Notes under the pieces: model-generated | What the model saw: only the letters and a program-made list of their open reading frames with translations | Databases searched by the model: none | What the model was told of the DNA's origin: nothing | NCBI RefSeq assembly: GCF_900119145.1 | Contig: NZ_FPIY01000003.1 | Location: 410,299 to 474,298, forward strand | Length of the DNA stretch: 64,000 nt | Source of the DNA: Cellulophaga fucicola | GTDB lineage: Bacteria > Bacteroidota > Bacteroidia > Flavobacteriales > Flavobacteriaceae | Direction of reading: 5' to 3' | Part shown: piece by piece, positions 1 to 8,656 of the stretch | How the letters are laid out: each line of letters begins with the position of its first letter | Position numbering within the stretch: the stretch's first letter is position 1 | Program-made: the position numbers and the translations under genes

Positions 1-2
1 GT

Positions 3-1226
3 TACCTATCTTGTGCTTGGGTGATACTATCACTAAAAAGTAATTTTTATGAAGTTTACAGATATAGTAAGGCAACCAGAATATTAATATTACTTTTTAC
101 ACAGTTTGTATTTTTCTTTTTAATTCTCTATGCTTTTATTGGGTTTTTTAAGCAGCCCAATATAAGTAGGCTAGAGTTGGGTAAGTACTTTTTGTATGTA
201 GGTCTGGTAATATCTATTGTCAAGTTTTTAAATTATTATCTTTTAATGAGCTATAGAAAAAGGATAAAAGGCAATTTAAGAAACGTAGTTGTTATTGGTA
301 AAAACAAAAAAGCAGATCAGTTGGTAAATGTTTTTAAAGAACGTGTAGAATATGGTTTTCAGTTTTTTAAACAGTTTTCAACTAAGGTAGATGGTTTTAA
401 ATTAGAAAATAGTTTTGACTATATATCTGAAAATAATATAGATGAAATTTATTGTTCGGTTTCAGAACTAACAAATAAGGAAATGACTCACCTTATTAAT
501 TTCGCAGATAATAATTTAAAAACGCTAAAGTTTATACCAGACAATAAAAACATCTTTTCTAAAAAATTAAAATTTGAGTACTATGACTATATACCAGTAC
601 TTTCATTGCGAGAAATTCCTTTGCACGAAGGCATAAACTCATTTGTAAAACGATTGTTTGATGTTGTTTTTGCTTTACTAGTCATTGTTTTTCTTTTATC
701 TTGGCTTATCCCTTTAATGGCAATTATTATAAGCCTTGAGTCTAAAGGTCCTGTTTTTTTTAGGCAAAAAAGAAACGGTGTAGATAATGAAGAATTTTAC
801 TGCTACAAGTTTAGGTCTATGGCACCAAACAATGATGCAGATAACCATATGGCAACTAAAAACGATATGCGCATAACCAAAGTAGGTAGGTTTATACGTA
901 AAACTAGTATAGATGAGTTGCCTCAGTTTTATAATGTATTATTTGGGTCTATGTCAGTAGTTGGTCCACGACCGCATATGGTAAAGCATACAAGTGAGTA
1001 TGCAACCAAAGTAAATAAATACATGGTAAGACACTTTGTTAAACCAGGTATTACAGGTTTAGCACAAGTAAGAGGGTATAGAGGGGAGATAGAAAAAGAC
1101 GAAGACATATTAAACAGAACTAAATTCGATATTTTTTATATTGAAAACTGGTCTTTATTTTTAGATTTAAAAATTATAGTACAAACCGTACTTAACGCTG
1201 TTTCTGGAGAAGAAAAAGCATATTAA
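3..1226 (+). CDS. Polyprenyl-phosphate sugar phosphotransferase, initiating enzyme of surface polysaccharide (5' end outside window)
   Basis: Transfers a sugar-1-phosphate from a nucleotide sugar to undecaprenyl phosphate at the inner membrane, the first step of exopolysaccharide or O-antigen synthesis. The frame is open from base 3 with no stop, so the true start lies upstream; the GTG at 21 is only an internal codon. Counting from base 21, hydrophobic helices lie at about 20-43 and 53-75, a Rossmann-like middle part begins at VVVIGK (89-94), and the bacterial sugar transferase domain runs from about 207 to 395. That domain shows a membrane helix near 215-238 and the motifs [19 protein letters not shown] and GITGLAQV. 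The family is usually about 450-470 residues, so some 50-70 residues are missing. The next gene starts 8 bases downstream, suggesting one operon. The exact sugar cannot be read from the sequence. Confidence 0.9.
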   Translation, partial: YLSCAWVILSLKSNFYEVYRYSKATRILILLFTQFVFFFLILYAFIGFFKQPNISRLELGKYFLYVGLVISIVKFLNYYLLMSYRKRIKGNLRNVVVIGKNKKADQLVNVFKERVEYGFQFFKQFSTKVDGFKLENSFDYISENNIDEIYCSVSELTNKEMTHLINFADNNLKTLKFIPDNKNIFSKKLKFEYYDYIPVLSLREIPLHEGINSFVKRLFDVVFALLVIVFLLSWLIPLMAIIISLESKGPVFFRQKRNGVDNEEFYCYKFRSMAPNNDADNHMATKNDMRITKVGRFIRKTSIDELPQFYNVLFGSMSVVGPRPHMVKHTSEYATKVNKYMVRHFVKPGITGLAQVRGYRGEIEKDEDILNRTKFDIFYIENWSLFLDLKIIVQTVLNAVSGEEKAY

Positions 1227-1234
1227 CATATAAA

Positions 1235-2209
1235 ATGAAAAAAGTACTTATAACTGGAGCAGCAGGATTTTTAGGATCTCATTTATGCGACAGGTTCATA
1301 AAAGAAGGTTTCTACGTAATTGCAATGGACAATTTAATTACGGGAGACTTAAAAAATATTGAGCACCTTTTTCCATTAGAGAATTTTGAGTTTCAACATC
1401 ATGATGTTTCTAAGTTTATTCATATTCCAGGTAAATTAGATTATATATTACATTTTGCATCACCAGCAAGCCCTATAGATTATTTAAAAATTCCTATTCA
1501 GACGCTAAAAGTTGGAGCATTGGGAACCCATAATTTATTAGGCGTAGCAAAAGAAAAGAATGCAAGAATACTAGTTGCTTCTACATCTGAAGTATACGGA
1601 GATCCATTAGTGCACCCGCAAACCGAAGAATATTACGGAAATGTTAGTCCGGTTGGACCACGTGGCGTGTATGATGAGGCCAAACGTTTTATGGAATCTA
1701 TTACCATGGCGTACCATCGTTTTCACGGAATAGAAACTAGAATAGTACGAATATTTAATACCTATGGACCAAGAATGCGACTAAACGATGGTCGTGTTGT
1801 TCCAGCGTTTATGGGTCAGGCTTTGCGAGGAGAAGATTTAACGGTCTTTGGCGACGGAAAGCAAACTAGGTCCTTCTGTTACATAGATGATCAAGTAGAG
1901 GGTATTTATAGGCTTCTAATGAGCGATTATAGTTACCCAGTTAACATAGGTAATCCGCATGAGACTACAATAGGCGAATTTGCAGAAGAAATAATAAAAC
2001 TTACAGGAACAGAACAAAAGGTAATTTACAAGCCTTTACCAACAGATGATCCAATGCAAAGACAACCAGATATTACTAAAGCAAAGGAATTGCTAGGTTG
2101 GGAACCACAAGTTTCTAGATCAGAGGGATTAAAAATAGTATTCGATTATTTTAAATCTCTAACACCAGAAGAGCTACAAGATAAAGAACACAGAGATTTT
2201 TCTAAGTAG
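1235..2209 (+). CDS. UDP-glucuronate decarboxylase (UDP-xylose synthase) family SDR enzyme
   Basis: Extended short-chain dehydrogenase/reductase that, by family, oxidises and decarboxylates UDP-glucuronate to UDP-xylose in the cytosol. Visible: the NAD-binding GAAGFLG (residues 8-14), HFASPASP (73-80), the STSEVYG segment (116-122) and the catalytic pair Y146 and K150 in YDEAK; EAKRFME is typical of UXS-type enzymes. At 324 residues it matches the bacterial family. It starts 8 bases after the sugar phosphotransferase and probably supplies xylose or a derived pentose for the same polysaccharide. A related dTDP- or UDP-sugar epimerase is the alternative, but the overall pattern fits UXS better. 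Confidence 0.88.
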   Translation: MKKVLITGAAGFLGSHLCDRFIKEGFYVIAMDNLITGDLKNIEHLFPLENFEFQHHDVSKFIHIPGKLDYILHFASPASPIDYLKIPIQTLKVGALGTHNLLGVAKEKNARILVASTSEVYGDPLVHPQTEEYYGNVSPVGPRGVYDEAKRFMESITMAYHRFHGIETRIVRIFNTYGPRMRLNDGRVVPAFMGQALRGEDLTVFGDGKQTRSFCYIDDQVEGIYRLLMSDYSYPVNIGNPHETTIGEFAEEIIKLTGTEQKVIYKPLPTDDPMQRQPDITKAKELLGWEPQVSRSEGLKIVFDYFKSLTPEELQDKEHRDFSK

Positions 2210-2210
2210 A

Positions 2211-2527
2211 GAGCTAAGAAAATAGAGAAGAGAACATAGAGCATAGACAACAAATTTTTGTCTAGTTTCTTGAATCTAACAGCGCAGCGTTCTACTTTCC
2301 GTTTCCCGCAACAATAAGTCTATAATCTTTGTTCTAACAGCGCAGCGATCTTTTTTCTTTTTGGAGTCAAGAGCCAAGAAAATAGAGCAGAGAGAATAGA
2401 TAAAAGAGATGTCTTTGTCATAACGAGAATAATTCAGTCTTGTATCCTGAATCTAGTAGTGAAACCGTCTTGAATCTAATTTCCCGCAAAATAAGTCTAT
2501 ATTCTTTGTTCTAACAGCGTAGCGGTC
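2211..2527. repeat. Two diverged tandem copies of a 140-157 bp intergenic repeat
   Basis: This gene-free stretch between the polysaccharide genes and purD holds two imperfect copies of one unit: 2211-2350 and 2371-2527. Each begins with a purine-rich segment (GAGCTAAGAAAATAGAG and GAGCCAAGAAAATAGAG) and ends with a conserved block: TTTCCCGCAACAATAAGTC... at 2302-2350 and the near-identical 2480-2527, both ending in TTCTAACAGCGyAGCGrTC. A third copy of the AATCTAACAGCGCAGCG element is at 2272-2289. I see no coding potential. Dispersed intergenic elements of this look are plausible in flavobacterial genomes, but no other copy is in this window. Confidence 0.75.
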
Positions 2528-2604
2528 TATAATCTCACTTCTTTTTTCTTTTTTTTAAAGGATATTAGTTTGTCATACTGTATTTTTGAACAAACTTTTA
2601 CATT

Positions 2605-3876
2605 ATGAATATTCTTATCCTTGGATCTGGCGGTAGAGAACATACTATTGCTTGGAAACTTAATCAAAGTAAAAAGCTTAGCAAACTCTTTGTAGCACCT
2701 GGTAATGCTGGCACTGCACAAATCGCCAAAAATATACCAATTGGTGTAAATGATTTTCAAGCTATAAAAGAAGTTGTTCTTGCCGAGCAAATTACTATGG
2801 TTATAGTTGGACCAGAAGATCCTTTGGTAAATGGTGTCCATGACTTTTTCTTAAACGACATCGATCTAAAAAATATTCCTGTAATTGGTCCGCAAAAAGC
2901 AGCAGCAACTTTAGAAGGTAGTAAAGACTTTGCAAAGGAATTTATGATGCGTCATAACATTCCTACTGCAGCATATCAAAGTTTTACCGCAGATACGTTG
3001 GCAGACGGACAAGCTTTTTTGGAAAATTTAAAAGCTCCTTATGTTTTAAAAGCAGATGGTTTAGCAGCAGGTAAAGGTGTTTTAATTTTACAAGATTTAG
3101 ATGAAGCTAAAAAGGAACTAGCGTCTATGTTGGTAGATTCTAAATTTGGAGATGCTAGCACAACTGTTGTTATAGAAGAGTTTTTAGACGGTATAGAGCT
3201 TAGTGTTTTTGTACTTACAGATGGTAAAAACTACAAGGTATTACCAACAGCAAAGGATTACAAGCGCATTGGCGAGGGCGATACAGGTTTAAATACTGGT
3301 GGTATGGGTGCTATTTCTCCTGTTCCGTTTGCTAGTGAAGATTTTATGAATAAGATACATACCCAAGTTGTAAAACCAACAGTAGAGGGTCTAGTTAAAG
3401 ATAACCTACCTTATAAAGGATTTATTTTTATTGGTTTGATAAAAGTTGGTGACCAACCAAAGGTTATAGAGTATAATGTTCGTTTAGGAGATCCTGAGAC
3501 TGAAGTTGTTTTACCAAGAATAGAGAATGATTTAGTTGATGTGTTTACTGCAGTAGCAAATCAGACACTAGATACAATTGATATTAAGATTGATGAAAGA
3601 ACTGCAACGACTATAATGACAGTTTCTGGTGGATATCCAGAAGCGTATGAGAAAGGAAAAGAAATTACTGGTTTAGAGAGCGTAGATGGCTCTATTGTTT
3701 TCCATGCAGGTACAACACTAGAAAATGGTAAAGTTGTTACTAGCGGTGGTCGTGTAATGGCTGTGACGTCATTTGGTGCTAACTTTAAAGATGCATTAGC
3801 GCAATCGTATAAAAACGTAGAAAAGCTTCATTTTGATAAAATGAACTATAGAAAAGATTTAGGATTCGATTTATAA
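2605..3876 (+). CDS. purD: Phosphoribosylamine--glycine ligase (GAR synthetase)
   Basis: Catalyses ATP-dependent joining of glycine to 5-phosphoribosylamine, the second step of purine biosynthesis, in the cytosol. The N-terminal domain carries LGSGGREH (6-13), followed by an ATP-grasp fold with LKADGLAAGKGV, a GGMGAISP loop and the RLGDPETEVVLPR segment that binds the nucleotide and metal; the C-terminal part is the usual small domain. At 423 residues it has the normal monofunctional length. A TAnnTTTG-like box (TATTTTTG, 2581-2588) lies 17 bases before the start, which would leave a very short leader. A strong terminator follows at 3900, so it is probably transcribed alone. Confidence 0.97.
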   Translation: MNILILGSGGREHTIAWKLNQSKKLSKLFVAPGNAGTAQIAKNIPIGVNDFQAIKEVVLAEQITMVIVGPEDPLVNGVHDFFLNDIDLKNIPVIGPQKAAATLEGSKDFAKEFMMRHNIPTAAYQSFTADTLADGQAFLENLKAPYVLKADGLAAGKGVLILQDLDEAKKELASMLVDSKFGDASTTVVIEEFLDGIELSVFVLTDGKNYKVLPTAKDYKRIGEGDTGLNTGGMGAISPVPFASEDFMNKIHTQVVKPTVEGLVKDNLPYKGFIFIGLIKVGDQPKVIEYNVRLGDPETEVVLPRIENDLVDVFTAVANQTLDTIDIKIDERTATTIMTVSGGYPEAYEKGKEITGLESVDGSIVFHAGTTLENGKVVTSGGRVMAVTSFGANFKDALAQSYKNVEKLHFDKMNYRKDLGFDL

Positions 3877-3899
3877 AAACTAAAATCTAACATAAATAA

Positions 3900-3940
3900 A
3901 AACCCAACTAACATACCTTGTGTATATAGTTGGGTTTCTT
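3900..3940. terminator. Bidirectional hairpin terminator after purD
   Basis: Perfect 11-bp stem AAACCCAACTA (3900-3910) with TAGTTGGGTTT (3927-3937), 16-base loop. T-rich on the right for purD and A-rich on the left for the convergent small gene at 3977-4210. Confidence 0.8.
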
Positions 3941-3976
3941 TGTATATAAGTTTAGCCGGTACAGCTAAATAAATAT

Positions 3977-4210
3977 TTAAATTTTAATATAAGAGTGTGC
4001 GTTTACGCTCTTATCTTCTTCGCCGTTATTAGAATGTTCTTTAAGTTGTAACATCCAATATACCATTGCTACGGCACCAATAATCATAAAAATCCAGTTA
4101 AGCGTATTTGCTGCCCACCAACTTTCTAGCTCCAATGCGCGTAAAGCATCCAAAGGTGCAAAAAGTACATTAACAAATAAATCCTCTATTGCTTTAAAAA
4201 ATGTTTTCAT
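3977..4210 (-). CDS. Small membrane protein, DUF6341-like
   Basis: A 77-residue protein beginning MKTFFKAIEDLFVNVLFAPLDAL, with one membrane helix near residues 36-55 (LNWIFMIIGAVAMVYWMLQL) and a charged, hydrophilic tail. Function unknown. I place the start at the ATG at 4210: a longer frame to 4279 would run into the start region of the divergent gene at 4252, and a TAnnTTTG box read on the minus strand (4239-4232) sits 22 bases before this ATG. The pairing with the divergent DUF6427 gene and with purD is one I recall from other Flavobacteriia; the family name is from memory of such loci rather than a search. Confidence 0.75.
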   Translation of the reverse strand: MKTFFKAIEDLFVNVLFAPLDALRALELESWWAANTLNWIFMIIGAVAMVYWMLQLKEHSNNGEEDKSVNAHSYIKI

Positions 4211-4251
4211 CTTATATGTATATTTACCCTGCAAAAATATAAAAACTCTAG

Positions 4252-5190
4252 ATGATTTCAAGCTTTTTTGGAAAAACAAAACCTATTAATTACATAATTG
4301 TACTTGCACTCTTGTTTGTATTCTATTGTTTGGTGCGTTTTTTGGGCAAAGACGTGGTATTAACACCCGAGTTATTATTTTTAAATTTAGGGATACTTTT
4401 AGTCCTTTTTTCAACATTTTTTGCTGTCAACTTCATAGTAAAGCGTAATAAAATTACAAAAGCCAACTCTTATGCAGTCCTTTTTTACGGTTTGTTATGT
4501 GTTTTTTTTCCAAATTCGCTGTTAGACTCTAATGCTATTTTTTGCAGTTTTTTCCTGGTTTTGGCTACAAGAAAGCTTATCAGTTTAAAGTCTTTAAAAG
4601 AAATAAAGTATAAAATATTTGATGCCGCAATGTGGATCATCGTAGCAAGTCTCTTTTACGACTGGGCTATGTTGTATTTAGTTTGGGTATTTATAGCTGT
4701 TTATATTTACGAACCTAAAAACATAAGAAATTGGTTTATTCCTTTTTCTGCATTTTTTGCTGTTGGTTTGTTAACGGTTGCTTTTTTATCGGCTATAAAT
4801 AAGCTTCAATTTATACAAGACCATTATGTATTTAAAATAGATTTAGATCCTGCTATGTTTTCAGAATGGGGCAAAAGTTCTGTGTTGTTAATTTACCTTA
4901 TCGTGGTTATTTTTGTTGGTGTATATAGTAGTGTTAAATTAGGTAAAACAGGGGTAGGACGTTTAGCAAGTATGCGCTTGGTTGCTATTTCTTTCACTAT
5001 TGGTATATTTGTAACCTTATTCGAGATTTCTAGGGATGCTTTTCCTATTATGGTTACCTTTTTTCCTGCCGCAGTCTTCTTAACCAACTATGTAGAGATA
5101 ATTCGTAAACCTCGTTTTAAAGAATTTGCCCTACTTGTGGCTATTCTAGTGCCAATATCTGTATTTATTTTTAAGGTTTTACTGAAGTAA
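4252..5190 (+). CDS. Polytopic membrane protein, DUF6427-like
   Basis: A 312-residue integral membrane protein with about nine hydrophobic segments spread through its length (first at 14-32, last at 293-310) and short loops. No catalytic motif is recognisable; function unknown. It resembles the DUF6427 proteins found next to DUF6341 and glycosyltransferase genes in Flavobacteriia. It diverges from the small gene at 3977-4210 with only 41 bases between starts, so the two share a compact promoter region. The downstream DUF4254 and glycosyltransferase genes suggest an envelope role, which is inference only. Confidence 0.8.
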   Translation: MISSFFGKTKPINYIIVLALLFVFYCLVRFLGKDVVLTPELLFLNLGILLVLFSTFFAVNFIVKRNKITKANSYAVLFYGLLCVFFPNSLLDSNAIFCSFFLVLATRKLISLKSLKEIKYKIFDAAMWIIVASLFYDWAMLYLVWVFIAVYIYEPKNIRNWFIPFSAFFAVGLLTVAFLSAINKLQFIQDHYVFKIDLDPAMFSEWGKSSVLLIYLIVVIFVGVYSSVKLGKTGVGRLASMRLVAISFTIGIFVTLFEISRDAFPIMVTFFPAAVFLTNYVEIIRKPRFKEFALLVAILVPISVFIFKVLLK

Positions 5191-5197
5191 AAATTGG

Positions 5198-5205
5198 TAT
5201 ATTTG
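5198..5205 (+). promoter_or_regulatory. TAnnTTTG promoter box before the DUF4254 gene
   Basis: TATATTTG matches the Bacteroidota -7 element and lies 15 bases before the ATG at 5221. It argues against a start at the TTG at 5194, which lies upstream of the box. No clear TTG element at the expected distance. Confidence 0.45.
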
Positions 5206-5220
5206 TCTAAAATTGACAGT

Positions 5221-5820
5221 ATGTTTAGTGATTTTGCATTTAAAATATTTAACGAAAGTATAGATAAATACCATATTAAAGATGATGTCTATCAGTCGTT
5301 TAGTAATCCGTATCCAAAAGATGAGATAGCTCATTTGCTATATAGAAAAAACTGGATAGATACTGTGCAATGGCATTATGAGGATATTATTAGAGACCCT
5401 AACATAGACCCTACTAGTGCGTTAGTTTTAAAACGTAAAATTGATGCCAGTAACCAAGATCGTACAGATTTAGTAGAATATATAGATAGTTATTTCTTAG
5501 ATAAATACCAGTCGGTACAAGTAAAAGAAGGTGCTACTATAAATACAGAAAGTCCAGCTTGGGCTATAGATAGGTTGTCTATTCTAGCATTAAAAGTATA
5601 CCACATGCAAGAAGAAGCAACTAGGACAGATGCTTCTGCAGAGCACAAACAAAAATGTCAGATCAAATTAGACGTTTTATTAGAACAAAAGAAAGATCTT
5701 TCTACAGCAGTAGATCAATTATTAGCAGATATTGAAGCAGGAACCAAGTACATGAAAGTTTACAAACAAATGAAAATGTACAACGATGACGAGCTAAACC
5801 CTGTACTTCGTGGAAAGTAA
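5221..5820 (+). CDS. DUF4254 family protein
   Basis: A 199-residue soluble protein rich in helix, with the conserved YRKNWIDTVQWHYEDIIRDPNID region near residues 40-65 and an AWAIDRLSILALKVYHM segment near 115-132. The biochemical function is unknown. Genes of this family commonly lie beside lipopolysaccharide core glycosyltransferases; here the stop overlaps the family 9 glycosyltransferase start by 11 bases, which points to translational coupling. The ATG at 5221 is chosen because the preceding promoter box excludes the earlier TTG. A helper role in lipopolysaccharide synthesis is inference. Confidence 0.85.
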   Translation: MFSDFAFKIFNESIDKYHIKDDVYQSFSNPYPKDEIAHLLYRKNWIDTVQWHYEDIIRDPNIDPTSALVLKRKIDASNQDRTDLVEYIDSYFLDKYQSVQVKEGATINTESPAWAIDRLSILALKVYHMQEEATRTDASAEHKQKCQIKLDVLLEQKKDLSTAVDQLLADIEAGTKYMKVYKQMKMYNDDELNPVLRGK

Positions 5821-6853
5821 AACTCAAGAACATATTTTAATTATACGTTTATCTGCTATGGGAGACGTTGCTATGGCGGTTCCTGTGGTTAAAGGTTTAT
5901 TAAAGCAAAATCCAAGCTTAAAAGTTACCGTTTTAACAAGGCAGTTTTTTACCCCTATGTTTGCGCAACTGCCTAATGTAGACGTTTATGAAGCAGATGT
6001 AAAGGGTAAGCACAAAGGTGTTGCTGGCCTTTTTAAGTTGTACAAAGAACTTAGAGCAATGCAGGTTACAGCTGTGGCCGACTTACATAATGTTTTGCGT
6101 TCTAATATTTTAAAACAGTTCTTTAAATTTTCAGGCATTCCTTTTATACAAATTGATAAAGGCAGAGCCGATAAAAAGGCGTTAACAGCAAATAAAAACA
6201 AAGTTTTTAAGCAACTGCAAACAACGCAAGAACGCTACGCTACTGTTTTTAGTAAATTAGGATTTTCTATTAAGCTTGATGATTCTTGTGCTTTGGTAAA
6301 AGAAAAATTATCTGATACAGCTATTGCGTTACTACCAAAAGAACCTAAGAAATGGATAGGTATTGCACCGTTTGCTGCTTTTGAGGGTAAAACGTACCCT
6401 TTAGAACTTATGGAACAAGTAATAAGTAGTTTAAATACCACCAATACTTACACAGTTATCCTTTTTGGAGGAGGAGATAAAGAAAAAGAAGTTTTAGATA
6501 AATGGGAACAAACCTATAGCAATTGTGTTTCTGTGGTTAAAAAGTTAAGTTTTAAAGAAGAACTCTCTTTAATATCCAACTTAGACGTTATGTTGGCTAT
6601 GGATAGTGGTAACGCACACCTAAGCGCAATGTTTGCCGTGCCAACTATTACACTTTGGGGAGTTACACACCCATTTGCTGGTTTTTACCCATTTGCGCAA
6701 CAAAGTACAAATGCATTGTTAGCAAACAGAGAAAAATACCCTTTAATACCAACATCTGTTTATGGCAATAAATTTCCACTAGGTTATGAAAAAGCTATGG
6801 AAACCATACTACCAGACAATGTTGTAAAAAAGGTTTTAGAGGTTGTTGGGTAG
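5810..6853 (+). CDS. Glycosyltransferase family 9 (heptosyltransferase-like)
   Basis: A 347-residue GT-B enzyme related to ADP-heptose:LPS heptosyltransferases, expected to act at the cytosolic face of the inner membrane in lipopolysaccharide core assembly. The N-terminus has the family signature HILIIRLSAMGDVAMAVPV (8-26); the C-terminal donor-binding half shows IGIAPFA, TVILFGGGDKEKEV and the diagnostic SNLDVMLAMDSGNAHLSAM with TITLWGVTHP. The start is a GTG overlapping the DUF4254 gene by 11 bases; the next in-frame ATG lies inside the conserved LSAMGDV motif and is too late. Sugar specificity is unknown. Confidence 0.9.
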   Translation: MESKTQEHILIIRLSAMGDVAMAVPVVKGLLKQNPSLKVTVLTRQFFTPMFAQLPNVDVYEADVKGKHKGVAGLFKLYKELRAMQVTAVADLHNVLRSNILKQFFKFSGIPFIQIDKGRADKKALTANKNKVFKQLQTTQERYATVFSKLGFSIKLDDSCALVKEKLSDTAIALLPKEPKKWIGIAPFAAFEGKTYPLELMEQVISSLNTTNTYTVILFGGGDKEKEVLDKWEQTYSNCVSVVKKLSFKEELSLISNLDVMLAMDSGNAHLSAMFAVPTITLWGVTHPFAGFYPFAQQSTNALLANREKYPLIPTSVYGNKFPLGYEKAMETILPDNVVKKVLEVVG

Positions 6854-6925
6854 CTCGTAATGGCATAAATATTTCTAAATTTCTATTTTTAAACCTAAAT
6901 ACCTTAAAAAACGATAATTTAATCT

Positions 6926-7534
6926 CTACCGCTTCACAGCAATAGTTTTAAAGTAACTGCGCAATTGCTGAATGTATTTGTAGCGAAGTAATTTAGCATT
7001 GCCTTCTACCATTAATAAACGCACACCCATATAAGAAGACATTAAAAAGCTAGCTACAGCGTCACTATCTACGTGGCGGTCTATATAGCCATCTGTTTTC
7101 CCTTTTTGTAGATTGGTAATAAGATTTACTTCCCACACCTTAAAAATCTCTTTTAAGAGCTTTACAATGGTTTCGTTTTTACCACTAAACTCGGTCATAA
7201 AATTACTAAGTACAAAGCCATTATCTAGTTCGTTATGCTCTGCGGTTTCTAATGCATTATCAAAACACTTATCTAATACTACAGCAGGGTTTTCTTGCCC
7301 TTCAAAAGGTGCAATTAACTCGCTATAGACTTTCTGAAAAATAATGTTTTGTAAAATGCTTATAAAAAATTCTTCTTTGGATTTAAAGTGATAATAAAAT
7401 GCGCCTTTAGATAATGATAGTTCTTTTAAAACATCGTCTACGCTAGTATCATAATATCCTCTTTTATAAAAAATAGCAAGACCTACAGACTGCATTCTTT
7501 GCATAGTGGCCATACGTTTTAGATTCTTTTCCAT
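6926..7534 (-). CDS. TetR/AcrR family transcriptional regulator
   Basis: A 202-residue repressor-type protein: an N-terminal TetR helix-turn-helix at about 14-58 (FYKRGYYDTSVDDVLKELSL, then SKGAFYYHFKSKEEFF) and an all-helical ligand-binding C-terminal domain. The ligand is unknown. It diverges from the nucleoside-uptake locus at 7860. Two operator-like palindromes lie upstream (7558-7575 and 7684-7701), the first only 24 bases before its own start, so autoregulation is likely. Similar sites are found at 15539 and 46310-46449, so it may control other genes too; that part is inference. Confidence 0.92.
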   Translation of the reverse strand: MEKNLKRMATMQRMQSVGLAIFYKRGYYDTSVDDVLKELSLSKGAFYYHFKSKEEFFISILQNIIFQKVYSELIAPFEGQENPAVVLDKCFDNALETAEHNELDNGFVLSNFMTEFSGKNETIVKLLKEIFKVWEVNLITNLQKGKTDGYIDRHVDSDAVASFLMSSYMGVRLLMVEGNAKLLRYKYIQQLRSYFKTIAVKR

Positions 7535-7557
7535 TTTTGCTTCTTTTTACGCCAAAA

Positions 7558-7575
7558 AGACTGGTTAGTTTGTTG
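7558..7575. promoter_or_regulatory. Candidate TetR operator, tetR-proximal
   Basis: AGACTGGTTAGTTTGTTG; its reverse complement CAACAAACTAACCAGTCT shares the AACAAACyA half-site with the other candidates. It lies 24 bases before the tetR start codon, the usual position for autoregulation. Confidence 0.45.
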
Positions 7576-7683
7576 CAAGCTTGTCATTTTTTGCAACAAA
7601 GTGATTTTTTTAGGTTGTAAACGGTAATGGGAACGACAAACTACACTTTAATAGTATTTAAAATAGAGTTTATCTAACTGTAT

Positions 7684-7701
7684 AAACTAACTAGTTTGTT
7701 T
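7684..7701. promoter_or_regulatory. Candidate TetR operator, distal
   Basis: AAACTAACTAGTTTGTTT is an 18-bp palindrome with one mismatched pair (AAACWAACTAGTTWGTTT), centred 126 bases from the tetR-proximal site and 158 bases before the DUF2064 start. Confidence 0.5.
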
Positions 7702-7859
7702 TATTATTGCCCTAAATACCTAAAAAAAATTAGTTACAAGTTGTTTTTTTGACTCATTTGTGTAGTATTTGTCTTATAATATGGGTGTTAATTAAAATTT
7801 AGATACTATTTTTAAAAAAGAAATTAAGGTTTAAGGTTTTTACCGACCAAACAACAACT

Positions 7860-8558
7860 ATGAGGCTACACAGTAACAAAACGGTTTTGTTAGTTTTTTC
7901 GCTTTCTGCTCGTTTAGAGGCAGAACGGAAACCCTTGTTTGGTGGTCAAAAAAGAAATGTTTCTAAGCAGTTTTTTAACTTGCTTATTTCTAACACACTT
8001 AAGGTTGCTCATAAAAGTGGTGTAGATGTTGTTTGGTTAGATGAAACACAGCAACAAGGAGATACTTTTGCAGAGCGTTATACCAATGCTTACAAGAGTT
8101 TGTATGCGCAAGGATATACCAATGTAGTTTCTATAGGTAATGATACTCCCAACCTAACAGCAAAACATATACAATATGCAATAGAAGCATTAGCTACTAA
8201 GCAAGTCGTATTTGGTCCGTCTAAAGATGGTGGTATTTATCTTTTGGGTTTAAATAAAGCAGCTTTTAATGAGCATACTTTTAAAAACTTACCTTGGTTA
8301 ACAAGTGGCTTAGCAACAGAGATTAATGCTTTAGCAGTTGCAAATACAGAATCTTATACAGTTTTAGAGACTTTAGTAGATATAGATACTACAAAGTCTG
8401 TACTTCATTTTGCGTACGCAAATCCTACTACTGTTTTAAGTAGCTTTATCTTAAAGCACATTCATAAAACAGAACACACAGCTATAAAAATAACTACGTC
8501 TGTAGTATCTAGCTTTTATGCCTCTTCATTTTTACGTAGAGGTCCGCCTAGCGCATAA
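7860..8558 (+). CDS. DUF2064 / TIGR04282-type glycosyltransferase-like protein
   Basis: A 232-residue protein of the DUF2064 group, with a GT-A/nucleotidyltransferase-like fold. Visible features are the early KPLFGGQKRNVSKQFFNLL segment, VVSIGNDTPNLTAKHI (the family's acidic D-[ST]-P site) and the diagnostic FGPSKDGGIYLLGLNK. The substrate is unknown. It is the first gene of the TonB/nucleoside locus, 98 bases before the SusC-like gene. The last 40 residues are not typical of the family and end in basic RRGPPSA. Its role here is unclear; modification or activation of a released sugar is one possibility. Confidence 0.8.
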   Translation: MRLHSNKTVLLVFSLSARLEAERKPLFGGQKRNVSKQFFNLLISNTLKVAHKSGVDVVWLDETQQQGDTFAERYTNAYKSLYAQGYTNVVSIGNDTPNLTAKHIQYAIEALATKQVVFGPSKDGGIYLLGLNKAAFNEHTFKNLPWLTSGLATEINALAVANTESYTVLETLVDIDTTKSVLHFAYANPTTVLSSFILKHIHKTEHTAIKITTSVVSSFYASSFLRRGPPSA

Positions 8559-8656
8559 ATTATCAACAGAACACATAATTATAAGTAATTACAATCAGAT
8601 CTATAACTGTTTGTACGCACTTATGAGATAATTTATCAACCTTATTACATTCAATT

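Larger units (their letters stand above)
7535..7859. other. Regulatory intergenic region between tetR and the nucleoside locus
   Basis: A 325-base AT-rich stretch with no gene. It holds the two TetR operator candidates, a perfect 10-bp inverted repeat TTTGTTGCAA / TTGCAACAAA (7569-7578 and 7591-7600, 12-base spacer) overlapping the first of them, and a TTATAATATG sequence near 7775. I found no exact TAnnTTTG box for the plus-strand gene. Confidence 0.6.

Noticed and set aside
2527-2841. Minus-strand ORF overlapping the purD start
   Set aside because: No recognisable protein and it lies opposite a conserved purD N-terminus.
7770-7785. TTATAATATG as a housekeeping promoter for the DUF2064 gene
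   Set aside because: E. coli-like TATAAT is not the Bacteroidota consensus and such matches are expected by chance in AT-rich DNA.
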